A stretch of DNA of 64,000 bases from Thalassobium sp. R2A62. GTDB lineage: Bacteria; Pseudomonadota; Alphaproteobacteria; Rhodobacterales; Rhodobacteraceae. Shown piece after piece: positions 54,577-64,000 of this stretch. The notes below the pieces were generated by a model. The model searched no databases. It saw only the letters and a list, made by a program, of their open reading frames with translations, and was not told where the DNA came from. Position 1 is the first letter of the stretch. Every line of letters begins with the position of its first letter. The translations under genes and the position numbers were made by a program. Location: assembly GCF_000161835.1 (NCBI RefSeq), contig NZ_GG697169.2, forward strand, positions 1,846,418 to 1,910,417. The letters are read 5' to 3'.

Positions 54577-55536
54577 CTATTCAAGGGTATCTGCAAGCCA
54601 GTTCAATAGAAGAAAATGCGCAATTGCGCCGGGCCGTGCCGGTTTGATCACAGGATGGGTCCCCGCAAACACATCTGTCATTTCCTCACGTGTGACCCAG
54701 ATCGCGTCTTCGATTTCGGCAGGGTCGATCGTGATGTCCCGAGATATCGCCTCACCCCAGCAGCCAAACATCAAAGATGCAGGAAACGGCCACGGCTGGC
54801 TCGCCAGATAGCCGACTTCGCCAACTTTGATACCAGCCTCCTCGACGACTTCACGACGTACAGCCGCCTCGAGCGTTTCACCCGGCTCAACAAACCCAGC
54901 CAACAACGAATACATTCCTTCTGGCCAACCGGGGGACCGCCCCATCAATACCGAGTTTCCATGAAGGATCAGCATGATGACGACGGGATCGGTGCGCGGG
55001 AAATGATGGGCGCCGCATGACGGGCAATTGCGCTGCCATCCGGACATCGCGATATCGGATTTGGCGCCACATTTCGCACAAAACCCATGAGAGGCGTGCC
55101 AATTCTGAACAGCCTTAGCCGTCGCTGCCAGCTCTGCTTCCCGTGGTGACAGTTGCATCATAATCGCGCGTAACTCGCAAAACACATGATCCTCAGGAAC
55201 GCTTGGGTGATGCTGTGCCGACGGATCTAGGAATTCACCCAACGACCCGAGGTCCTGATCCGCGGGCTCCCAACCCGAAACATCATAGGCCAAACGGGGT
55301 GCGCCATCTTCTAAACCCAGAAAGATCGGGGCTTCGGTCGCGTGTTCAACAATCGGATGCGAGAGATCCAAACGAACCAGCTGTCTGGCCTCTTGCCCCG
55401 ATACCATCGGTTTACCGCGCCACAAAACGATCGCACGCGCGGTTGGATCCAAAAGCAATGTCTCGATATCGTCGCGCAATTCGGCGGCGCGATTCAAACC
55501 AGATCCGCCAAATGTCACTGTTTGTGCGTGTTTCAT
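54577..55536 (-). CDS. nudC: NAD(+)/NADH diphosphatase
   Basis: The 319-residue Nudix hydrolase cleaves NADH to NMNH and AMP and may remove NAD caps from RNA. It has a C4 zinc ribbon (CAKC at about 151-154 and CPSC at about 169-172), the Nudix box GFVEPGETLEAAVRREVVEEAG and the NudC-specific SQPWPFPASLM. Length is typical for alphaproteobacterial NudC. Confidence 0.94.
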   Translation of the reverse strand: MKHAQTVTFGGSGLNRAAELRDDIETLLLDPTARAIVLWRGKPMVSGQEARQLVRLDLSHPIVEHATEAPIFLGLEDGAPRLAYDVSGWEPADQDLGSLGEFLDPSAQHHPSVPEDHVFCELRAIMMQLSPREAELAATAKAVQNWHASHGFCAKCGAKSDIAMSGWQRNCPSCGAHHFPRTDPVVIMLILHGNSVLMGRSPGWPEGMYSLLAGFVEPGETLEAAVRREVVEEAGIKVGEVGYLASQPWPFPASLMFGCWGEAISRDITIDPAEIEDAIWVTREEMTDVFAGTHPVIKPARPGAIAHFLLLNWLADTLE

Positions 55537-55671
55537 GATTGTGACATGCCACGCTGCAATGACCGGCGCAAATCTAATTCATCGGACAGACCATCACGAA
55601 ACGCTCGACACATGCGCGACAATCATCATTAATAACGGTTCGCAACAGGCTCATTCGGGGAGGGCTGTAGA

Positions 55672-57471
55672 ATGCGCGACCTATCTTCGATGGCACCAAC
55701 CGGAAGTCTGCGTATTCTCGCGACCTCCGACGTTCATGGCCATGTCCTGAGTCATGACTATTTTTCCGGCGTCGACACGGCTGGCATTGGTCTCGAAGCA
55801 ACGGCACAATTGATCAAACAGGCGCGGTCTGAAGCGGACGCGTCGATCCTGTTGGACAACGGTGATTTCCTACAAGGCGGCGCAATTTCCGACGTAGCGG
55901 TTTCGTTGTGGCAAGAAGGGGACGCCAGCCCCAACCCCATCATGACGGCCATGAACACGCTAAAGTATGATGCTGTTGGGCTGGGGAACCACGAATTCAA
56001 CTATGGTCTTAGCTATTTAGACGCCGTTGTCGCACAGTCGAAATGTCCAATTTTATGTTCTAATATGCGGACGATTGATGGCGATTTGCGGTTCCAGCCA
56101 TGGACGTTGATCCGGCGCACTGTGCAATTCTCTGACGGATCACGGCAAACAGTGACGGTTGGCGTGTTTTCGGTGCTGCCACCCCAAACGCTGAAATGGG
56201 ATCACGCGCGTCTTTCCGGTCGGGTGACAATCGACGATATGCTAACAGCGGCAAAATCAACGATCAAAAGCCTGCGTGTAGCAAAGGCAGATGTGATCAT
56301 TGCGCTGGCACATACCGGCCTCTCGACCAAGCCCTATTCCCCGTTTTGCGAAAATGGTGCTCGCGCATTGGCCGCGCTTGAAGGGGTAGATGCCGTGGTT
56401 TTCGGCCATACCCATTTGCAATTTCCTAATGCGGGCGATCCAACCCAAAAACTTGCCAAACCCGCCGTTCAACCCGGCGTTTGGGGGCGCGACTTGGGGG
56501 TCATTGATTTGACCCTTGCCCAAGAGAAATCCGGTCAGGTCACCGTTTCAGACAGCACCGCAACGCTCAGGCACACGCCCTCTGGCGGGGCACCTTCTAT
56601 CGACAAGGGCCTTCGAAAAGCTTTGGTTTCAATCCACCAAGAAACCGCGCGCAGAATGCAGCACCCAGTCAGCACCTTGGACAAACGACTGCACAGCTAT
56701 TTTGCGGCACTCGGACCTACGGCTTTGTCTGATGTCATCAACGCAGCCCAAATTGACGCCATCAGAACCGCACTGCCCCCAAGTGATTTAGACGGCGCCC
56801 ATCTGATTTCAGCCACCTGCGTGTCCAAGGTCGGGGGCCGCAACGGATCAACCTACTACACCGACGTCCCAGACGGGCCTTTGACCTATAGTGGACTCGC
56901 CGACCTTTACGTGTTCAACAACACGATTGCCGCCGTCGAGGTGAACGGCGCGCAACTCAAATCTTGGGTGGAAGACGTCTCACGTATCTTCGCAACACTG
57001 AACGCAGACGCGCCGTCGCAAACTCTCTTAGATCCACAATATCCCGCATATGACTTTGACCACTTTACGGATTTAGACATCAAATACGATCTAAGCCGCC
57101 CCATCGGAAACGGTCGATTGGCGAGCCTGCACTTCATGGAAAAACAGGTCGAGGACACCGATCGTTTTGTGGTAGCGACGAACAATTACCGTGCGACGGG
57201 TGGTGGTGATCTGACGGCATTGAAGAGCGCCAAATCGATCTTTTCGGCGCCAATCACATCGCGCACAATCTTGCAGGAATTTCTGGCCACACCTCCCGAC
57301 TACGCAGCTCTTCGCACAGGGCAAACGACGCTGTCAGCGGCGGCTGGGACACGGTGCATTTTCTCAACCGGACCAAATGCGCAGGACGTTTTGACAGATC
57401 TGCCGTTTGAGACCTACCGCGTGAGCGGTCTGACACCAGACGGTCGGCTCGAGATTGAACTGACGTTCTAG
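55672..57471 (+). CDS. 5'-nucleotidase / 2',3'-cyclic phosphodiesterase family protein
   Basis: The 599-residue protein has the metallophosphoesterase domain with metal ligands in ATSDVHGHV, LDNGDFLQG, GLGNHEF and FGHTHLQFP, then the C-terminal 5'-nucleotidase domain (about 350-560). Overall it resembles CpdB. Unlike CpdB it shows no clear signal peptide, starting MRDLSSMAPTGSLRILATSD, so it may be cytoplasmic or exported in another way. GGGAGGG precedes ATG 55672. Confidence 0.86.
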   Translation: MRDLSSMAPTGSLRILATSDVHGHVLSHDYFSGVDTAGIGLEATAQLIKQARSEADASILLDNGDFLQGGAISDVAVSLWQEGDASPNPIMTAMNTLKYDAVGLGNHEFNYGLSYLDAVVAQSKCPILCSNMRTIDGDLRFQPWTLIRRTVQFSDGSRQTVTVGVFSVLPPQTLKWDHARLSGRVTIDDMLTAAKSTIKSLRVAKADVIIALAHTGLSTKPYSPFCENGARALAALEGVDAVVFGHTHLQFPNAGDPTQKLAKPAVQPGVWGRDLGVIDLTLAQEKSGQVTVSDSTATLRHTPSGGAPSIDKGLRKALVSIHQETARRMQHPVSTLDKRLHSYFAALGPTALSDVINAAQIDAIRTALPPSDLDGAHLISATCVSKVGGRNGSTYYTDVPDGPLTYSGLADLYVFNNTIAAVEVNGAQLKSWVEDVSRIFATLNADAPSQTLLDPQYPAYDFDHFTDLDIKYDLSRPIGNGRLASLHFMEKQVEDTDRFVVATNNYRATGGGDLTALKSAKSIFSAPITSRTILQEFLATPPDYAALRTGQTTLSAAAGTRCIFSTGPNAQDVLTDLPFETYRVSGLTPDGRLEIELTF

Positions 57472-57510
57472 CGCCCTCTTGCGTGGCCTGAACAATCGCC
57501 CTATATCGAC

Positions 57511-57610
57511 GGTGAGAGGTTGGCGCGGGCGAGCGCCTCGCCAACCTGGTCAGATCCGGAAGGAAGCAGCCACAACGAGCCCCGCTTGGGTCGATGTCCA
57601 GCCTCTCACC
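57511..57610 (+). ncRNA. ffs: Signal recognition particle RNA (4.5S, small bacterial type)
   Basis: The SRP core motif GGTCAGATCCGGAAGGAAGC (about 57548-57567) with GCAGCC following is unmistakable. GGTGAGAGG (57511-57519) pairs with CCTCTCACC (57602-57610) to close the single long hairpin. The RNA binds Ffh to target membrane proteins. Exact 5' and 3' ends are set by the helix and may differ by a few bases. Confidence 0.95.
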
Positions 57611-57618
57611 CGCCCCAA

Positions 57619-58098
57619 TTAGGTGGCTTTAGCCCATGCCATCTGTGCGTCTGTCTCGACCGCACAGGGCCGCGCTGCGCGCAATCGGTCTAGCGCAGCC
57701 TCAGCGGCCTCGCCACTGTCGACCATCAATCGCAAGACCACCATACCCGAGCGTCCGCAACCTCCGAAACAATGCACCAACACCCGAGCGCCAGCCCCGA
57801 TCTGTTCGCATAGGTCCTTTGAAAGAACAGGCCAGCGCGCTAAAATATCATCGGTCGGTGCGCCAAAATCCTCGATTGGCAGGTGAAGCCAACGGGCCCC
57901 GATGCCCGCCAGTTGGGTTTCTATATCGGCGACGCCATGACGCTGCATTTCGGCCAATGTGGTCATTGAGATAACGATCGTTGGCTTCCAGTCAGCGATG
58001 GTGCAAAAATCATCCTGCAGAGACCAGCGCCCCGGTAGCGGCGACAATCCCAATGCGCCACGGTCCATTTCGATCTCTGTGATTGTAAATTCGCCCAT
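57619..58098 (-). CDS. Protein tyrosine phosphatase-like (dual-specificity) protein
   Basis: The 159-residue protein has the phosphatase P-loop HC110-FGGCG-R116-S, matching HCx5R, and a general-acid Asp candidate in PIEDFGAP. No signal peptide. It runs towards ffs and stops eight bases from it. The 250 bases upstream to dnaX show no gene I can support; one short - strand frame there has no recognisable product. Confidence 0.85.
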   Translation of the reverse strand: MGEFTITEIEMDRGALGLSPLPGRWSLQDDFCTIADWKPTIVISMTTLAEMQRHGVADIETQLAGIGARWLHLPIEDFGAPTDDILARWPVLSKDLCEQIGAGARVLVHCFGGCGRSGMVVLRLMVDSGEAAEAALDRLRAARPCAVETDAQMAWAKAT

Positions 58099-58349
58099 TT
58101 CTCACCTGTCTTGGCCGATAGGTTTTGTAGTTGGACATTGGCCGTTTTGATAGCCAATGCGCAAAACAATTCTGAACATCCGCCAAATATTGCGCGTCCC
58201 GCATTGCGCGCAATGCAATATGGTCGAAGCGGTATGGCGCGGATCGCCCAGCATACCGGCCAAGGCGGTCTTCTGACGCCTTTAATCACCTAGACCTCTG
58301 CCCCCTCGCAACCTAGGATCACAGAAGCTTTCGAATCCACGGATAATGT

Positions 58350-60107
<1,758 letters not shown>

Positions 60108-60149
60108 TTCCGACATATATCGGAACAATCACAACTGAGGAGACAGCAG

Positions 60150-60494
60150 ATGTTCAAAGGATTGGGCGCCATGGGTGACATGGGCAAAATGATGAAAGCC
60201 GCGCAGGAAATGCAGGGCAAGATGGCGCAGCTACAAGAAGACATGCACAACATCATGGTCCAAGGCGAAAGCGGCGCGGGTCTGGTCAAAGCCACAGCAA
60301 CGGCCAAGGGCGAGCTCAAGACGCTCGACATCGACCCTTCGATTTTTTCTGGCGACGACAAAGAAGTGGTCGAGGATTTAATCCTTGCGGCAATCAAAGA
60401 CGCGCAGTCCAAAGCGACCGACCGCGCCCAACAAGAAATGTCCAAGCTGACCGAAGGCATGGGTTTGCCCGCCGACATGAAGCTGCCGTTTTAA
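60150..60494 (+). CDS. YbaB/EbfC nucleoid-associated protein
   Basis: The 114-residue DNA-binding protein has the typical Met/Gln-rich N-terminal helix ([19 protein letters not shown]) and a [16 protein letters not shown] core. GAGGAG precedes ATG 60150. It sits between dnaX and recR as in most bacteria. Confidence 0.94.
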   Translation: MFKGLGAMGDMGKMMKAAQEMQGKMAQLQEDMHNIMVQGESGAGLVKATATAKGELKTLDIDPSIFSGDDKEVVEDLILAAIKDAQSKATDRAQQEMSKLTEGMGLPADMKLPF

Positions 60495-60501
60495 GACGGC
60501 C

Positions 60502-61095
60502 ATGCGCGACGCGACCAAAGACATTGATGATCTGATCGAAATGATGGCCAAGCTGCCCGGGCTTGGCCCCAGATCGGCGCGCCGTGCTGTTTTGCATTTG
60601 ATCAAGAAACGGTCGCTGTTGTTCACGCCTCTTGCGGACACCATGCAAACAGTCGCGGCCACGGCGCGCGAATGCCTAAACTGTGGCAATGTTGGCACCA
60701 CCGATATTTGCAGCATCTGCGAAAGCGAAAAGCGCGCAACAGGCGAGCTATGTGTTGTTGAAGACGTCGCAGATCTCTGGGCGATGGAACGGTCGGGTGT
60801 GTTCAAAGGGCGCTATCACGTTCTGGGCGGAACCCTTTCAGCCTTGGATGCGATTGGCCCAGACGAGCTGCGCATCCCCAAACTAATCACCCGCATCCAG
60901 ACCGAAGAGATCACCGAGGTGATCCTCGCGTTGAACGCCACCATCGACGGCCAAACCACCGCGCATTATATCGCCGACCAATTGCCAACAATTACGGTCA
61001 CGTCGCTCGCCCAAGGTGTACCTATCGGCGGCGAGCTCGACTATTTGGATGACGGCACAATCACCGCAGCCTTGCGAGCGCGCAAAACGTTCTAG
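60502..61095 (+). CDS. recR: Recombination mediator protein RecR
   Basis: The 197-residue protein acts with RecF/RecO in loading RecA. It has the helix-hairpin-helix ([16 protein letters not shown]), a C4 zinc finger ([16 protein letters not shown]) and the Toprim domain ([30 protein letters not shown]). It follows ybaB after seven bases. Confidence 0.96.
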   Translation: MRDATKDIDDLIEMMAKLPGLGPRSARRAVLHLIKKRSLLFTPLADTMQTVAATARECLNCGNVGTTDICSICESEKRATGELCVVEDVADLWAMERSGVFKGRYHVLGGTLSALDAIGPDELRIPKLITRIQTEEITEVILALNATIDGQTTAHYIADQLPTITVTSLAQGVPIGGELDYLDDGTITAALRARKTF

Positions 61096-61104
61096 GCCGA
61101 GGGC

Positions 61105-62238
61105 TTAGACGGGCACCCGCGTGTCAGGGTCTGTCCGTCCCATAACAGCCTCGGCCGCCAATCGTCCTAGCTCGTCACTGTTTTTCGCGCCGCGCCCGCA
61201 TCCTGCAACCGCCACTGCGATGTGATTGCCTAACATGTCAATGATCGGGTGGTTGTGCGGGGTAAAGGTCGTGACGCAGGGCTTTACAACCACCTCTTGG
61301 ATCGCCAAGTCCGGCATCCGGTCGCGGATCATATCCGTCAACATCTCTCCCACCTCAACCGAGCCACCTGACCGGAACCAATCACGCATATCCTCATCGT
61401 TGGTCAGCTCAATGTCAACGCGGTCACCACCGATTTTGAGGTAATGATGGCCGTCAGGATACTTGATCGCAGGCAACAGATAGGGATCTTCGCCAGTTGG
61501 ATAGACATGGATCAACGACGGCATCCAAGCGAGACGCGCGGCCTCGGCGTCCGTGACCCGAAACATCGCAACCGTACGCGCATAGACCGTAAGCGGCAGC
61601 GCATCATCCATCAGTTTGTTCGTGAACCCGCCTGCTGCAACAATCGCGCGGTCAAAGCGCAACGTCTGGCCCGCCAGTTTGATCACAGCACCCGTAACAC
61701 CGTCCCGCACGTCCAGAACTTCTGCATCAATAATCTGCGCACCGCCCCGCGTGGCTGCGATCCCTTGGGCACGGACCAGATTGCGCGGACTAATATGCCC
61801 CGCCTCTTTGGGCTGGTAATAGGCGCGGGTATCATCGGGAAACTGGAAATACGGGAACCGTGCGGCAATTTCGGCGCCATCGAACCGCTCTGCCATGACA
61901 CCGTTGCCAGCCATCACAGTCTCTAACGAATGCACATAATCGCTGTCTGCTGGCCCTGACATCATCGCGCCAACCTCGTTAAAGAACGGCACGCCAGATG
62001 CCGCTTCGATGTCGCGGTAACGGCTGATCGAGGCAAGGCTCACACGCGACCAAAACGGATACGGATCTAACCCGCGCGTAATGCGACCCTCGTCATAATG
62101 GCTGCCAAAAGGTCCGTTGTGCGTGGCAAACTCGGTCGGTTCGGAAGGGCCAATCAATGTGACCTCGTGCCCCATCAGCGTTAAATGCCGTGCGGCCGCC
62201 GAGCCGATCAATCCCCGTCCAACTACCGCAATGCGCAT
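61105..62238 (-). CDS. FAD-dependent oxidoreductase (DAO / sarcosine oxidase-like)
   Basis: The 377-residue flavoprotein begins with the dinucleotide-binding motif VVGRGLIGSAAARHL and ends with the FAD-contacting CVTTFTPHNHPIIDMLG and VAVAGCGRGAKNS stretches. It resembles monomeric sarcosine/N-methyl amino acid oxidases, though the covalent-flavin Cys seems to be the VVKPCVTTFTP Cys. ATG 62238 is six bases after an AGGGG ribosome site lodged at the edge of a terminator hairpin. A longer reading from ATG 62277 would put the hairpin inside the coding region. Substrate unknown. Confidence 0.85.
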   Translation of the reverse strand: MRIAVVGRGLIGSAAARHLTLMGHEVTLIGPSEPTEFATHNGPFGSHYDEGRITRGLDPYPFWSRVSLASISRYRDIEAASGVPFFNEVGAMMSGPADSDYVHSLETVMAGNGVMAERFDGAEIAARFPYFQFPDDTRAYYQPKEAGHISPRNLVRAQGIAATRGGAQIIDAEVLDVRDGVTGAVIKLAGQTLRFDRAIVAAGGFTNKLMDDALPLTVYARTVAMFRVTDAEAARLAWMPSLIHVYPTGEDPYLLPAIKYPDGHHYLKIGGDRVDIELTNDEDMRDWFRSGGSVEVGEMLTDMIRDRMPDLAIQEVVVKPCVTTFTPHNHPIIDMLGNHIAVAVAGCGRGAKNSDELGRLAAEAVMGRTDPDTRVPV

Positions 62239-62265
62239 AAAAAACCCCTGATCCGTTTGGATCAG
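62239..62265 (-). terminator. Hairpin with T6 tract abutting the oxidoreductase start codon
   Basis: On the - strand CTGATCC-AAAC-GGATCAG is followed by GGG and TTTTTT, and the next three bases are the ATG at 62238. It would terminate trcR transcripts, while the AGGGG ribosome site of the next gene overlaps its 3' arm. Confidence 0.75.
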
Positions 62266-62301
62266 AGGCTTGGACATTTTCACTGTAGGGGCAAGCAGAA
62301 A

Positions 62302-63051
62302 TTAGGGCTGCTCGTCCTCGTCAACACCCTCAGGCAGGTTAAAGAAGCTGTCGGCGTCTGGAACGCTTGTGTCTTCGTCAGGCTCAGGCGCGTCGCCCAA
62401 TGTAAATGTCTCGAGACCCGAAATCGCCGTTGGGATTTTTGGCTCTGCTTCCATGCCAAGACTCTGCTCCGTGGACACCAGCTTGCGGCGTTCGTCATCG
62501 GACATGACGCCACCTTCTTTGGCTTTCTTCGCGTTCGCCTTTTGCACCGCACGGTCCAGCTCGGACTGTTTACACAGGCCCAGTGCGACCGGATCGATCG
62601 GCTGGATGTTTGCGATATTCCAGTGCGTCCGCTCGCGGATGGCCTGAATGGTTGGCTTGGTTGTACCGACAAGCTTGGACACCTGACCGTCCGACAGCTC
62701 GGGGTGGAATTTCACCAACCACAAGATCGACGCAGGGCGGTCCTGACGCTTGGACAATGGCGTGTAGCGTGGACCACGACGCTTTTCTTCGCCAACCGCA
62801 GCTGCGTAGAATTTCAGCTTGAGCGAATGCAGCGGGTTCTCTTCCGCTTTGGTCAGCTCTTCTTGGGTCAACTGGTTGTTGGCAATCGGGTCAAATCCTT
62901 TGACGCCAGTCGCGACATCGCCGTCTGCAATGCCTTGGACTTCCAACTCGTGCAGACCACAAAAATCCGCAACCTGCTTGAACGACAGGGTCGTGTTGTC
63001 AATCAGCCAAACAGCTGTGGCTTTCGCCATAATTGGTTTGTTCTCTGCCAT
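62302..63051 (-). CDS. trcR: Cell-cycle transcriptional regulator TrcR-like (DUF1013)
   Basis: The 249-residue protein matches the DUF1013/TrcR family restricted to alphaproteobacteria: KATAVWLIDNTTLSFKQVADFCG near the N-terminus (shown in part), RYTPLSKRQDRPASILWLV, and a helix-turn-helix-like SDGQVSKLVGTTKPTIQAIR. The tail is acidic. ATG 63051 follows GGAG; in-frame codons further upstream overlap the divergent promoter. Symbol assigned by family resemblance. Confidence 0.85.
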   Translation of the reverse strand: MAENKPIMAKATAVWLIDNTTLSFKQVADFCGLHELEVQGIADGDVATGVKGFDPIANNQLTQEELTKAEENPLHSLKLKFYAAAVGEEKRRGPRYTPLSKRQDRPASILWLVKFHPELSDGQVSKLVGTTKPTIQAIRERTHWNIANIQPIDPVALGLCKQSELDRAVQKANAKKAKEGGVMSDDERRKLVSTEQSLGMEAEPKIPTAISGLETFTLGDAPEPDEDTSVPDADSFFNLPEGVDEDEQP

Positions 63052-63180
63052 CGTCTTCTCCATATCAAAACGACATAACTTTCCCGCGCCCTTGAAGGGG
63101 CTGACCGCTGGGGCCGGGTTCTCGTTGTCGGGGAACTTGGGGTGTATATAGTGAAACGTGACCAAATAGAAAAGATCAAA

Positions 63181-63816
63181 ATGCCCAGACTGTTTACTGC
63201 TCTTGCCACACTCTTTTTCACGTCCACGGCTATGGCCGAGGATAAAGCCGGTGATTTCGACTATTACGTGCTATCTCTTTCGTGGTCGCCCACGTGGTGC
63301 GCGATCGAAGGTGACGGCCGTGGCTCGCCTCAATGCGACGCATCCGAGGACTTCGGCTGGATTTTGCACGGGCTCTGGCCACAATACCACCAAGGCTGGC
63401 CCAGCTTTTGCAACACTCGGTTCTCGCCCCCATCCCGCGGTCAAACTGGGGATATGGCCGATATCATGGGGACATCTGGTCTGGCTTGGCACCAATGGCG
63501 CAAACATGGCGCGTGTTCGGGCCTGTCACCCTCGGATTATTACGCCCTATCGCGCGAAGCCTACGAACAGGTGAACCGCCCAGAAGTGTTCCGCAAACTC
63601 GACCGGTCCGTCACCCTGCCCGCATCAGTGGTCGAAGAGGCGTTTCTCAAGGCCAACCCCACATGGGAGCCAGACATGCTGACCATCACCTGCAAACAAA
63701 ACCGCGTTCAAGAGGCGCGCTTGTGCCTGTCGCGTGATTTGACGCCAGTGCCCTGTGGCCGCGATGTGATCCGAGATTGCCAAATGACCAACGCGCTCTT
63801 TGACCCAATTCGCTAA
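63181..63816 (+). CDS. Ribonuclease T2-family secreted ribonuclease
   Basis: The 211-residue protein has a signal peptide (MPRLFTALATLFFTSTAMA), then both catalytic motifs: HGLWPQY with His63 and WRKHGACSG with His109 and Lys108. Six or more Cys suggest disulfides in the periplasm. It would degrade RNA for nutrients. ATG 63181 is preferred for its signal peptide; GTG 63142 is open in frame. Confidence 0.92.
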   Translation: MPRLFTALATLFFTSTAMAEDKAGDFDYYVLSLSWSPTWCAIEGDGRGSPQCDASEDFGWILHGLWPQYHQGWPSFCNTRFSPPSRGQTGDMADIMGTSGLAWHQWRKHGACSGLSPSDYYALSREAYEQVNRPEVFRKLDRSVTLPASVVEEAFLKANPTWEPDMLTITCKQNRVQEARLCLSRDLTPVPCGRDVIRDCQMTNALFDPIR

Positions 63817-63858
63817 TATTGTTGCGAACGACTCGCAATTAGGGCGCGCAGTACCTAT

Positions 63859-64000
63859 CTATAAGGCAGAATCGAACCGCAGCACTTGTTCGCCTTCTAT
63901 GCCTTGCACAAACGCTTCAAACCCAAGGTCATAATCCGCTAGTGTTTTGAAGCGAAGCGTTTTACCAAATCAACCATCGGAACGATCTCGCACCGAGATT
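63859..64000 (-). CDS. Possible 3' end of an unidentified gene, perhaps frameshifted
   Basis: On the - strand a frame ending at TAG (63859-63861) reads YDLGFEAFVQGIEGEQVLRF and DSAL at its end, and looks coding, but it is closed by TGA about 40 codons upstream. The other frame reads EIVPMVDLVKRFASK up to a run of four A (63945-63948 on the + strand as TTTT). Adding one A would join the two. No family recognised; most of the gene would lie outside the window. Confidence 0.35.

Noticed and set aside
58099-58349. A small - strand gene between the phosphatase and dnaX
   Set aside because: A short frame reading AQYLADVQNCFAHWLSK exists, but it has no good start, overlaps the phosphatase gene and matches no family I know.

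Overview
The window looks like a chromosome segment of a marine alphaproteobacterium of the Roseobacter group (Rhodobacteraceae). The basis is the gene content: taurine/sulfonate breakdown with the SoeABC sulfite dehydrogenase, a PuuD-type urate oxidase with a PuuE-UraD fusion, a DUF1013/TrcR cell-cycle regulator, dnaX-ybaB-recR next to a small SRP RNA, clpS-dacC-like neighbours, and a divergent znuA / zur-znuCB locus. The genus cannot be fixed from the sequence alone. No tRNA, IS element, prophage or CRISPR array was seen, and no gene-free stretch exceeds about 250 bases.

Layout. (1) 1-7.3 kb, + strand: sulfonate module. The end of xsc (sulfoacetaldehyde to acetyl phosphate plus sulfite), pta (acetyl phosphate to acetyl-CoA), a TauE-type sulfite exporter and soeA / a 48-residue membrane ORF / soeB / soeC (sulfite to sulfate), with tightly coupled starts. 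(2) 7.5-12.9 kb, - strand: a LacI-regulated sugar ABC importer (ATPase, binding protein, two permeases, regulator) with a clear LacI-type operator upstream, facing a divergent gene for an unusual two-domain SnoaL-like protein. (3) 14-27.3 kb: galactoside module. A divergent IclR regulator and ABC ATPase on - ; on + a binding protein, two permeases, alpha-galactosidase (GH36), an SDR sugar dehydrogenase, 2-keto-3-deoxygalactonate kinase and aldolase, SMP-30 lactonase, beta-galactosidase (GH42) and aldose 1-epimerase. This is galactoside uptake feeding the De Ley-Doudoroff pathway; galactonate dehydratase is not present here.

(4) 27.3-33.2 kb: urate catabolism. PuuD and UraH on -, PuuE-UraD, ureidoglycine aminohydrolase, ureidoglycolate lyase and a xanthine/urate permease on +. 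(5) 33.2-36.3 kb: zinc uptake locus around a perfect 14-bp palindrome (probable Zur box). Both zur and znuA appear to carry single-base frameshifts. (6) 36.4-46.6 kb: housekeeping genes, including a GlcD-type FAD dehydrogenase, hemC, hemE, hemF, a lipoprotein gene that also seems frameshifted, an SDR, an RsmC-like methyltransferase, clpS, a HAD hydrolase, a penicillin-binding D,D-carboxypeptidase with a SPOR domain and a FAH-family hydrolase. (7) 46.6-52.4 kb, - strand: the peptide importer yejABEF. (8) 52.5-64 kb: membrane cytochrome c, pheA, an SRPBCC protein, nudC, a CpdB-like nucleotidase, SRP RNA, a tyrosine phosphatase, dnaX-ybaB-recR, an FAD oxidoreductase, trcR, RNase T2 and a possible partial gene at the right edge.

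The strongest unusual signals are the unannotatable-by-length 48-residue ORF translationally chained between soeA and soeB, the SDR in the galactose operon whose catalytic Lys position is Asn, the LacI operator shared with a two-domain SnoaL-like gene, and a cluster of single-base homopolymer indels (34.8, 35.9, 40.9 and perhaps 63.9 kb) that are either sequence errors or true gene decay.
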